The notes beneath the pieces are model-generated. The model saw only the letters and a program-made list of their open reading frames with translations, made no database searches and was not told where the DNA came from. Below, one piece after another: positions 32,773 through 43,269 of a DNA stretch of 64,000 bases (position 1 is the first letter of the stretch; every line of letters begins with the position of its first letter). Source of the DNA: Colocasia esculenta (lineage: Eukaryota > Streptophyta > Magnoliopsida > Alismatales > Araceae); assembly GCA_014218235.1 (NCBI GenBank), contig CM024766.1, positions 23,347,346 through 23,411,345 of the forward strand, written 5' to 3'. Position numbers and translations under genes: made by a program.

Positions 32773-33520
32773 CCCGGCGTCCTGATCAGCTTGGTGATGG
32801 AGAATCGATCGAGCCAGGTGAGGAGATGACCTTTGGACAGAGTGGAGAAGCCCCACGGAGGATGAGGGCTGGGGCTGTCGCCGACGCCCGGACATGGAGG
32901 AGCTACTGCGTTGACGCCGCTGCCGCTGTGCCTGTGGGTGTTGCTTCGCGATAGGAAATGTTGCTTCGCAGTTCGACTTCCAGCACCATTTTCACCGAGA
33001 AAATGCAGGTTAGGCATTGGAAAGTGAAATGTCCTCCGTTTTTTACAGAGAATTGAAGGGCAGCGCGGTGAGGAAGAGATACAGGAAATGCAGCCATGCA
33101 GGGGCAGGTATGGGGAGGTGTAACGTCCTCCGTTTTTTTATGGGGAACTGAAGGAGCAGGCGCAGTGAGGAAGAGATAGTGGGCAAATAGATGCCAAGTG
33201 GCCAAAAAAAGAAAAGAGAAACTACATATCACCACGGCGGCTTGGAAGGCGCCCTAGCTTTTTACCGGGAACTGATGAATGGGTAGCCATCGCATGTAGG
33301 AAGAAAGAGAAATAGAACATGCTTCAGTTTAAGCTGGTGCTTACATGTGTCATGTAGCTAGTTTAGGAGGGAAACAAGGAACTATGTTTTAGTATTATAG
33401 TATAGTATGCACATGATTAATTTGATAATTATAATATGCACAATTTTAATACACACACTATTTGCATACAGGTAAATACCACATGCAAAATATAAAATAA
33501 ACAAATTAGGGGGTCTTACA
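32773..33520. other. Distal part of element D, no gene
   Basis: After the WD40 stop the sequence is first GC-rich, with two imperfect ~57-bp copies (33026-33081 and 33120-33178). Each has TGTCCTCCG or CGTCCTCCG followed by a T run and GAGGAAGAGATA. A weaker third copy (CTTTTTACCGGGAACTGA) lies near 33258. From about 33370 it is AT-rich and ends GGGGTCTTACA like the LTRs of B and E. The first part may be 3' UTR or flank of the captured gene. Confidence 0.55.
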
Positions 33521-33525
33521 AGACA

Positions 33526-35330
33526 ACTAAAGACTCATGAAGTCAACTACTACCCTATACATGATCTAGAGTTGGCTGTCGTGGTCTTCGCCTTGAAAAT
33601 CTGGAGACATTATTTATATGTTGAGAAATTTACTGTCTATTCAAACCATAAGAGTTTGAAATATTTATTCTTCCAGAAGGAACTTAATATGAGGTAGAGG
33701 AAAGGCTTGAATATTTAAAGGATTTTGATTTCAACATCCAGTACCATCCAGGCAAGGGAAATGTTGTGGCTGATGCTCTTAGTAGAAAGCCGATGTTATC
33801 CTTATCGAGTCTAGTTCTTGGCGAGATGCAACTACTAGAGCAATTTGCAAGATTAGACTTGAACATTGATATAGGGATGATCGAGTCTTGGTTGCCAATA
33901 GCAAGATTCAATCTAACATGCTGGCAGAGATCAAAGCACAACAGGATAGTGATCCATTCTTGGTTCGTGTCAAAGAGGCCTTTGATGAAAGACCTGACTT
34001 TGCTATGACCGAGGATGGAAAGCTTGTATTCCAAGGAAGGATATGCGTCCTAGACAATGAAGAACTAAAAAGAATGTTAATGGACGAAGCTCACTAGACA
34101 AAGTATACTATTCATCCTGGAGGTACCAAATGTATCAGGACATGAAAAGAATGTTTTGATGGCCAAACATGAAGGGAGAGGTAGTCGAGCATGCTGCTCA
34201 TTGCCTTACTTGCCAACAGGTAAAGGTAGAACATAGACGCCCTGCTGGCGTGCTTAGACCATTAGATATTCTGGAGTGGAATGTGAAAGTATTGGCATGG
34301 ACTTCATCATGGGTTTACCCAAGACTCGTGGTGGACTCGACGCCATATGGGTCATTGTCGACCGACTAACCAAATCCGCACACTTCCTACCTATAAAGAG
34401 TAAGTGGTCTGTAGAGGTATTAGCTGCTTTATATGTTAAAGAGATCGTGAGACTACATGGAGCTCCATCATCCATTGTCTCGGATCAAGATCCTAGATCT
34501 ACGTCTCATTTCTGGAAGGGACTGCAAACTATACTTGGTACTAAGCTCAATTTCAATAACCACTTTTCACCTGCAGACTGATGGGCAGAGAGAACTAACC
34601 AATCATTGAAGACATGTTAAGAGCCTACACTATAGATTTCCAAGGCTACTGGAATGAGCATTTATCTTGATCAAGTTCGCCTACAACAATAGTTACTAGG
34701 CGAGTTTAAAATGGCACTGTTCGAAGTACTCTATGGCAAAACTATAGATCTCCTGCATGCTGGAATGAAGTTGGAGACAGCAATGGCTAGGCCCGGACAT
34801 GTACAATACAACTAGGGATATACAGGTGATTCGAGATCGGCTCATGATTGCTCAGTCCAGACAAAAAGCTATGCTGACAAAGAAGGAGAGATATAGAATT
34901 TCAAGTAGGAGATCATGTGCTTTTGAAGTATCTCCCCTACCTGTGGCATTCAAAGTTTGGTGTTAAAGAAAGCTAAGTCCTAGATTCATCGGCCCTTTTG
35001 AAATACTCGAGAGGATTGCTGATGTTGCTTACAGGTTGGCGTTGCCACCGAATTTGGCATGTGTACACAATGTGTTCCATGTCTCTATGCTTAGAAAATA
35101 TGTGTACGATCCTACTCACATCTTACGCCACGAGAAGTTGGTGCTAAACAAGCATGACATATGAAGAGAAGGCAATCAAGACACTGGAACAGAAGGTTCA
35201 ACAACTCAGGAACCATCCGATTCATGTGGTTAAAGTTCTGTGGAATACTGTGGAGTAGAAGAAACCACATGGGAACCCGAAGGAATTATCAGGCGAAATT
35301 ATCCCGATCTTTTCGGTAAGACATACTCTT
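33526..35330 (+). pseudogene. Element A RNase H end, integrase and chromodomain
   Basis: This resumes the RNase H cut at 19657: PIHDLELAVVVFALKIWRHYLY, NHKSLKYLF, then after frame changes ADALSRKP. Integrase follows, with a zinc-binding HAAHCLTCQQ segment, GMDFIMGLP, WVIVDRLTKSAHFLP and SDQDPRSTSHFW. A stop then falls in the region where HPQTDGQTER is expected. Further frameshifted pieces match SPRFIGPFEIL, NVFHVSMLRKYV and a chromodomain-like WEPEGIIRRNYPDLF end. At least five frame changes or stops occur, far more than in the 5' half of A. All catalytic motifs are still recognisable in some frame. Confidence 0.85.
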
Positions 35331-35367
35331 TATTATGGTCATATGAATTTGGGGACCAAATTATTTT

Positions 35368-35380
35368 AAGAGGGGGAGGA
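35368..35380 (+). other. Element A polypurine tract
   Basis: AAGAGGGGGAGGA lies directly before the TGCAGCAAC start of the 3' LTR. Confidence 0.9.
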
Positions 35381-38241
35381 TGCAGCAACTTGATTTTTAA
35401 AAAATAATAATAATAAATAAATAAATAAATTGGAAAATCAAATAAAAGGGAATTAATTAAAACTCATTAAACAAAAGAAGTGATGGGCTTTGTCAAATGG
35501 ACCATATAAAAGTTAATGGGCCAAAAATAGGGATTTTTAAAAGATGAATAATAGGAAAATACCCAAAATTCGTACCTTTATATTTTCTAAAAGAAAAGAG
35601 CTATTAAATCATTAAAATAGCTAATATGTGTTGGAATTGGACTCCTAACTCTACCCAATTGGCTAGGCACGAAATTGTAACCCAACCTAACCCAATTAGG
35701 AGATGGCAAGCTTGGAAGGTTGAAAGAAATAAGAAAAACTCATAATTTAATAGGAATTAGAGTCATAATAGGAAATAGAAACAAAGGGAGCTTAAATACA
35801 CCCCAATCTCTCCATGGTCGGCCCTAAGGCGTTGCTGAGGCTTGCTGGACGTGGAGGAGAGGCCAAAGGAAGGGAGATTCGTGGGGAGAAGGCTTGCTCA
35901 AGATCTACAACCTACACTTCGAGTTCTAAGCCTTAGGAGACAAATCGACCCAAAGGTAGGCATTCTCACAAGCTAAACCTAATTAACTGTGTTTGTAGGA
36001 TGTTCCAAACATCAGGAACAAAAGCCCTCTGGTTGCTCTATTTTTATCGACCCCATCTTTTGATCTTGATTTTTGAAGTTCTGCAATCATCTTGTCCCCG
36101 AACCCTCATATTTAATTTAGATCTCCATATACACTTGATCTCATACCACGACAATTTTACTGGAGATACTGCTTTTGTCAGAATCTTTTGCCCCCGATTT
36201 CCCCAATTTTCATCCAGTATGTTACTCGAATTAATTCTTTACATGTAGTGTACACTGTTCTATGTTCTTCGTGCATGAACTTTTTAAAGACTGTCAAGGC
36301 CATGACTACTTTCAAATTCCTATTTACTGTGTATACTCTTGCATGTCTAGCTTCGTTTAAAAGTGGTTTTATGATTTTTGATCGACTGTGCATTGAGATA
36401 TCAATTTTTAATCTACCCTATTTCAAAACATGGAAAGTCTGGACCGTAATCCAAGGCAAACCCTTGTCCCGTTAGGACTCAAGCGCAGACCTGAGAACGC
36501 GATGACCCGATAGGCCGCATTCTCAGGGGCTGATCGCGACCAGCAACCTGTAGCGTTCTGAACGCGATAGGCGCTGGCGTCGCGTCTAGCCGCCTGACCT
36601 GACCAACCTGTCGCGACCTTTGAAAGACCCTATCGCGTTCTGGATGTGCCCTATCGCGATCCTTACAGGGGTACATCGCCTTCTGAATTTTTGTGCATAA
36701 ACCCGATATTTTGCAAATCTTGACTTTCTACAGTAACCACATACCCTGTTAATTGTCTTAAACACAATAAGCGATGTTGTTAAACATGGATATGTAATAA
36801 TAAATTAAAAGCCATACACATGACCTTTTCATATCTAGATTCTTTTCATCACTTGCACCCCTTGTAACCTCCTATATGATTTAACTTGGCTTGAAAATAT
36901 CTCATAAAATATTTGGTAATTTATTTCAATAATATATTTAAATTGCCCTATTTTTAATGGACTTGTCTTCGTTACTCGCGTTGTTCTGGGAATATCATTA
37001 CCGATGCTCTACTCTTCTAGAATTCCTATGGAATGTCGAGCACTTAATTTTATACACACTTTCTCTTGACTTGGACAAACTCTCCGTCGGATATTCCTTT
37101 TGTCGGACTAATGAATCCTTGTTCAAGGCCTCCATAAGACTCCTCTGTCCATGGATTCCCACATAGTCGACGAGCTGGTTGTACCCGAATACCTATGATA
37201 CCCTTTAGGGATCAGTAGATCCAAACGGCCTTAGAATGCTCTCTCGCTCCTATCTTGAATCATGCCGGACCTCTGGACTTGTGCATAAAAGGGCCCGTGG
37301 AAGGGTAGTGAATTCCACCTGACTGTCAACACCAATCGCGCATGTTGTGCAACTGTTACAATCGCGCCGTTTTTAATCGTTGCTTTATGTGCAATGACCT
37401 ATAGCTCTCACCATACTCTGTTGGCTCATCTATTCACACTCTCTCTACTATCTCGTCTATTCATCTAATCTCTCATCTATTTCTTGGTACTCTTTATGGC
37501 CATTTGACTGATTGTCTAAAGATAAACATATAACTAATGCCTGGCAATATAAAAGGGCTCGGTCTGGTCCTGGGAGGTGCGCCCAAAGTGCTATTTGCTC
37601 GCGGGAGTTAATTGACTAGAGTGTTTAGCATTACACTCAAGTGCTATCTATCTCGACTATCTATATGGCAATCAAAGTGCTATACTATACTCGTGGTGCT
37701 ATTGATATACATTGAGCTATTTGTGCTATGGCCATCTGCTATGGGCTATATTTGGAAACTTGTGATATTTCAATCACATGCTATTGTGCTATCTGTTACG
37801 TTACTTGAATCTCTCACTCTATCATGTAGTGACTCTGCTTTTAATACATTAATCATTTAAAGCATGCTTGATCATGAGATTTAAGTCCGACTAGGCATTA
37901 TCGCTCACCCTGCATTATTGTTGTGTGTTCTCAGGTGAGACCAAGGATGATACTTACACTCAAGAGGATGGGAATGACCAAGAGTGAAGTCAAGAGTACC
38001 TGCGTCTTAGTATTATGTTAGAATCTGAGTTTAGTCTTTTACTTTTATTTAATGTAATGGGCCCTATAGAATGGCTCTGATGTTAGTGGTTGTAATAGAC
38101 ATTTGAGGAATTATTAATGAGATGCTTTGCTTTCGTATTTTAATATCTTTGTTCAATGGTTTTTGATGTCTATTATATGCTCTATACCCATTTACTTGCA
38201 ACTGCTGCCTCACGTCTGATATTCCGTGTCGGGGCGTGACA
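35381..38241 (+). repeat. Element A 3' LTR
   Basis: It runs from TGCAGCAACTTG to GGGGCGTGACA, collinear with 3114-5968. It contains the GTCGCG block (about 36533-36670), the TATA-type box at 37548-37555 and the GTGCTAT tract (about 37590-37790). It is followed by the target duplication ACTTC. Confidence 0.95.
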
Positions 38242-38246
38242 ACTTC

Positions 38247-38820
38247 AATCCCCCTCGCTGAGACTATGTGACCAAGGACTTGCCCTTCTTTCACCATAAA
38301 ATGACTTTCTCCTAACATAACACTAAATTGGTTTCAATGCATCTCTCCAAGATACTTTATAAATGACTCAACAACCTTCAAAAGACTCACCAAACACTGA
38401 GAAATCATCGATGAAAATTTCTAAAAAAGTCTCCCACCATGCTAGAGAAGATGACCATTATGCACCTTTGAAATGTTGCAAGTGCATGACACAATCCAAA
38501 TGTCATTCTTCGAAAAGCAAAGGTTCCATATGGCAAGTGAATGTGGTTTTCCTCTGGCCTTCGGGGTAGATGGCAACTTGGTTGTACCCTGAGTACCCAT
38601 CTACAAAGCAAAATAATTTTGCCCATTTAATTTCTCTAAAATCTGGCCATGAAAGGAGATGAAAATGGTTGTTTTTGGTCATGGAATTAAGCTTCCCTAG
38701 TCAATACAAACTCTCCATCCAGTGGTTAATCTTGTGGGCATCAATTCTTTTTATCATTACTCACCTCTGTGAGCTCCGATTTTTTTGGAACAACTTGGGT
38801 TAGGCTCACCCATTAACTAT
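38247..38820 (-). pseudogene. Athila-like reverse transcriptase relic, main part
   Basis: On the minus strand, frameshifted pieces read from the right give a GEFV... region, a FVDGYSGYNQVAIYPE segment, a decayed FGLCHALATFQRC palm motif, EIFIDDFSVFGESFEG with the catalytic FIDD, and finally HFMVKEGQVLGHIVSARGIEV. This is the RT of an Athila-lineage Ty3/gypsy element (FVDGYSGYNQ and FIDDFSVFG are typical). It joins the 3027-3113 piece across element A. Multiple frameshifts and stops show it is old. Confidence 0.85.
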
Positions 38821-39977
38821 CGGATATTGGTAGCTATGCCCGGATCAAGCCTCTTGACTACTTTTTCTTGACAACTTCTTTCATTATTTGATTCAATCTC
38901 CTTTGCATTTATCTACTTAGTTTTGCATTCTCCTCCAAATAAATATAGTGCATGCAATTGATGTGCTAATCCCCTGAAGATCCACTATGGTCTAGCCTAT
39001 AGAACTATGATGAGACTTACGGACATTGAGCCGTTGCACATCTTGGGCAAAGCTAAATCAGACTCTATAATCAAGGCAATGTTTGGTCTGAACCCAAAAG
39101 GCATACTTAAGAGAATTTGGTAGGGGCTTGAGTTCAAGAGAAGTAGGGGAATCATAGAAGGAGTGCAAGCTCAGATTGGAAGGATGGTAAGGGTTCAGCT
39201 CTAGCCAATGAGTTAACAAGTTGGCCCTCCCACATGATCTTGATGAATGTCAAAATTATTTTCCACAATGCTATCTACATTGTCCACAACATGGCATTTT
39301 CCATCTTCATTTGAGTACTTGGAGGCCTGAAATATTTGATTTTGACCTTTTGTTCTCCAAAGGTTATCTCCATGGTACCTGAAGCACCAACGATGTTTGC
39401 CTTAGCCGTGGCAAGGAAAGGGCAGCCAAGGATGAATGGAGTGTGACTCAATGACTTGGTGAGGTCATATGTAGGATGAGAAAATCTATTGGAAAATAAC
39501 AATCATGAATTTGACTATGCATCTTTGATCAACCCATGAGGTGTTTTGACAGATCTATCGGCCAATTAAAGGATCACAGATGCGGGTTTACAACTCTCCA
39601 ATATCAAACTTCTCACAATAGATGTTGGCAATAAATTCACACTTGCTACTAAATCCAAGAGAGCCTTCAAACTGATACCTCGTATGTTGCATGAAATGAG
39701 TCAGGCTCTAAGGTTTTTCAACTTTTGTGGCAATTCATCTAGCAACAAGGACTAACATCCACCAACAACCTTACATTTTCAAAATTATTTTATGTTCACA
39801 CCTTTGGGTGCACATCTCTTTAAGAAACTTTGCATAAGCTGGCACATGCTTAATCACATCAGGAGTGGGATGTTTATATGAACTTGCTTAAATAATTCCA
39901 TCATCTCTTCATTTGAGCCATTTCTTCTTATTTGGTTGACTTAGAAAAGAAGGCAGAGGGAAAAGGACTTATGGCTT
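38821..39977 (-). pseudogene. Athila-like protease and gag-pol linker relic
   Basis: The 39275-39502 stretch reads HTPFILGCPFLATAKANIV and MEITFGEQKVKI, the distal part of an Athila-type protease. Further right, pieces read DLVASVN (active-site region, normally DLGASVN) and LADRSVKTPHGLIKD. At about 39800-39900, pieces correspond to a NIPLLD...PAYAKFLKEMC segment. Stops and shifts are frequent. It ends at the insertion site of element E and resumes at 51360. Confidence 0.75.
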
Positions 39978-42900
39978 TGTGACGGCCCTCGTTACACCGG
40001 TACGGTCATATCGACCCACGTCGATATAGCGAGTGCTGCCAGTCACAGTGGGACATTTACCCAACGATACAAACAGCTGAGATACACGCGAATATACATA
40101 ACAGAGTAGCGGAAGCAAAAGAGAACTATCTCTATTCATTCATCATCCACATTAGTCATACATGCAGTTTCAACATTTGCAAAAAGGGGACTAAAGTTCT
40201 CATAAATTAAACTGCTGAAAATTTAATACAAAATGTCCACATAATACATTCTTTCCATATAAACTCTAACACAATGTTTCAAGTACATACTATGAAGACT
40301 ACAACAAAAGGGTGCACGACTCCACAAGCTAGACTCCGCGCTCGGAGTCCGTCTCCACTGTCTCCTCCACGAAGGTCTCGTCACCGTTTAAACCTGTACG
40401 CCGAAGCAAGAGTGAGTCTTAAAGACTCAGCAAGTAACACTATACATGATATGCACGTACAAGTCCTAGTGGTTTCTACAAGCACATACAATTAGCAATC
40501 ACATAGCATGCTAGTCCATTTAAGTTTTCAACCTATCATGGAGGTTCTACAATTTTATACGTAACGCATGCTTTCAGATTTCTAAACTAAAATTTACCTA
40601 TCACATGGTTTCTATTCAATTTACTCATGAGACTTTAATCAAAACATGAGGGCTATTCTCATGACAATTTACATACATGAACGGGGAACATAATTAGCAT
40701 GGATTCCACGTGTTCCAAACTTTTTAACATACTTTAGGTTGCTGATTTTTACATGGTTCAATGCCATAAACCTACACATGAGAGCTACAACGTGCTTAAA
40801 ACATCACATATGAACAATCTCATGCCATTTTGCACACATATTCTTGTTGTTTCCAACATGGATTCTAAGCAATTTGTACACGAACATGAGATAGATAACA
40901 TGCATTTTCTAAATTTACATGGTTTCAGCTTTATCTCACATGGTTTCCATAGCACCTTTACACATCTAGAATTCCCCATTTTCTTTTCACACAATTTTTC
41001 TCTTTTCATATGGTTACACTTTACACATACACATCCACAGTCACTTACACATTTACACATGGTCACATACACTTTTCACATTACACTTTACACATGTTTA
41101 GTGCCGTGACACATAGTCCAAACCACCAAAGAAGGACACATTCACATCACACAACACATAGACACCATCTAGGCAATGCAATGGTGACTCTTGGACTGCG
41201 CAGACCGGGAGAACAAGTCTCCACCCTAACCAGTGGTACTTGTCCACCTCCAGGATTTCCCCCTAATGCCCTTAGGGTCACTTAACACAATGAACTTTCT
41301 CAGGGGGACTTTTCCCTGATACAGCTCCACTGCCTTCTCGGAAGCAGTATCACATTGGCACAGTTTACACTTTTACACAATTAACGTTTTACACATGGTA
41401 TTCACACTTTACACTTTCTATCACATTCACTTCCTCACTCACATGAACTCCTCTGTTTTACTAACATGGTACTACAGGGTTTCAGGCTTTAACACACAGT
41501 AAACATTCAAATCATGCTGATTTAAACAAAAATCCCTCACATGCGATCATATGTACAATTATTCACATTTCACATGAAAACTCATAACTCTCTGTTTCGG
41601 GTCCAAATGGTCTGAAAATTTAACCACAGGCTGTTTTCGGGATCATGATCATACCCTCAATTTTTCAGATTTTTTCTGAGTTAAATAGGATTTATAGGAA
41701 ATCAAACACCAAATTAGCATATTATTCACAATTTAAGCTAACGTGGGTCTAACACAATTCTCGATTATCCACTTACTGTTTTGCACAGAAATTCTAACAT
41801 GTGCATGATTTAGAATACAACATCATCCTAATTCATACATTATAATCATTTGCCACAAAACTATTTTTACACGTTTTCATTTTTCCGAAACAACTCTTAT
41901 ACACAATTCCACAAGCATGTATGGATTACGTGAATTTCAGAACATACACCATGACCCACAACTCATCATGATTAGACCGAAATTAAGGCATTCACATTAT
42001 TCTAAATCATGAATCATGGACTTTGCAAAAATGGTCTACAAGTCATGCTCACATGCTTACAAAACACCATTAACCACATTCATCACACAACACACACATC
42101 CACAACCACAATACATAATGTACATAGCTTATAGGATTACCATATATCCTAATCGCTAAACATACCGAAATTAATGTAGAGTGGGACAGAACAGCTCACT
42201 GTTCTGTCCTGAAGAACTAGGCGGCAGTCTCTGGCCGCTGACTCAGAGTCAGCGGCATGATCGATGGACGCCAAGGATGAACTGGGCGTCCAGGGACCTT
42301 GCCGTCTACTAAGGTCTGTGCAGAAAACACAGACCCGAGCTCTGAAAAAGGGTGAAATGGAGGGTCTAGGACTCGAATTAAATCCCATAAAAATGGTAGA
42401 AACATCCTAGACTCATACGGGGACATCAATGACAGGTTACTTGCCTTTTAGAAATCACACCAAAGGGTCTAGGGCTTGGAGAAGCTCTCCTTGGGCAGTC
42501 CCAAGAAGTTGCAGGAGCACCTCCACAAACGCCCTCCTCCGAGCTCCTGGATGGTCTCCTCAGCAAAGCAAGGCCGGGGAGGCCTTGCCCTTCATATCAG
42601 CTACCTCCTTGTCGGGGAAGTCGGCCGGATCAAGCTCCAGGAAGCCGGATTAAAGCCTCCAAACTCTGAGTTTTCTCACAGAAAGCTCTCTAGGGTTTTC
42701 TCTCCTCTTCTCTCCTCTTGCAAAGGTGAAAGGGTGAAGGGGAGAGGCCATTTCGGGTTCAGGAAGTAGGGGAGGCCTTCACCCACTCACCAAGCTGAGT
42801 AGACAGCCTGAGAGCCGTTGGGGGTCATCCCCCAATGGGTAGCCTTCCTGCTTCAGAAGACAGCAGCTCTGCTGCGCATGCAGGTCAGAGAGGTTGGCGT

Positions 42901-43226
42901 CCAGATCGCTGGACGCCGGATCTAGGATTGGCGTCCAGGGCTGGACGCTAACACCCACATCAACGGCCTGGGGATTGACGTCAATAGGCCTTCGGCCAGA
43001 ACCCTAATTATGCAGAAAACCATGCATACTAAGCTTCTATACATGCAAAGTACATATAGTATCGTATTCCCACTATCACCATACAATACATACATTATTA
43101 CGTTCATATAAACACATGCACACGTAATTACACTATTTTAATACCTACGTAAATACGTACATACATACACAAGCACAATATACACACATAAATACGGAAA
43201 ATACGACGGAAATTCGAGGTCTTACA
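39978..43226 (-). repeat. Element E 3' LTR
   Basis: In plus orientation it runs from TGTGACGGCCCTCG to GAGGTCTTACA. It contains a CACAT-rich tract (about 40990-41100), a hairpin of 9-bp perfect arms at 42896-42917 and the palindrome ATTGACGTCAAT at 42974-42985. A hairpin-like GGACGCC/GGCGTCC pair lies at about 42265-42293. Confidence 0.95.
42974..42985. promoter_or_regulatory. TGACGTCA palindrome in the E LTR
   Basis: ATTGACGTCAAT is a perfect 12-bp palindrome around TGACGTCA, the consensus recognised by TGA/CREB-type bZIP factors. The other LTR has it at 51110-51121. Activity is inferred from the motif only. Confidence 0.4.
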
Positions 43227-43243
43227 CCCTCTCCCCCTTAAGG
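43227..43243 (-). other. Element E polypurine tract
   Basis: On the minus strand CCTTAAGGGGGAGAGGG lies directly before the LTR start TGTAAGACC. Confidence 0.9.
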
Positions 43244-43269
43244 AAAACTTCGTCCTCGAAGTTAGAACG

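Larger units (their letters stand above)
19663..33520 (-). mobile_element. Element D: LTR-ended insert carrying a WD40 fragment
   Basis: D begins TGTAAAAGTG and ends GGGGTCTTACA, flanked by the perfect duplication AGACA (19658-19662 and 33521-33525) inside the RNase H of element A. Minus the nested element C it is only ~1.72 kb. Its first ~68 bp align with the LTR start of element B (shared CGGTACGATTATACCA and CGGTACAAAG strings). Its last bases match the LTR ends of B and E (TCTTACA after an AT-rich stretch). The middle is a WD40 gene fragment plus ~0.75 kb of unknown sequence. I see no primer site, purine tract or gag/pol. It looks like a solo LTR or tiny non-autonomous element whose interior was replaced by host gene sequence. 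Strand follows the LTR orientation of B and is tentative. Confidence 0.75.
3114..38241 (+). mobile_element. Element A: Ty3/gypsy chromovirus split by nested insertions
   Basis: This is an LTR retrotransposon with LTRs at 3114-5968 and 35381-38241 (both ~2.86 kb). It is flanked by the 5-bp target duplication ACTTC (3109-3113 and 38242-38246). Internal order is primer-binding site, gag, protease, [element B], RT, start of RNase H, [element D holding element C], rest of RNase H, integrase, chromodomain, purine tract. The order PR-RT-RH-INT-chromodomain places it among chromoviruses; the long LTRs suggest Tekay/Del, which is inference. Without the insertions it would be about 10.3 kb. Several stops and frameshifts make it inactive. 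It lies inside the Athila-like relic. Confidence 0.95.

Noticed and set aside
33119..33520. A second, short LTR of element D starting TGTAACGTCC
   Set aside because: It does not repeat the sequence of D's left end beyond the first few bases, so a two-LTR structure is not supported.
42476..42769. Antisense-type ORFs in the E LTR as small genes
   Set aside because: They are not conserved between the two LTRs of the same element.
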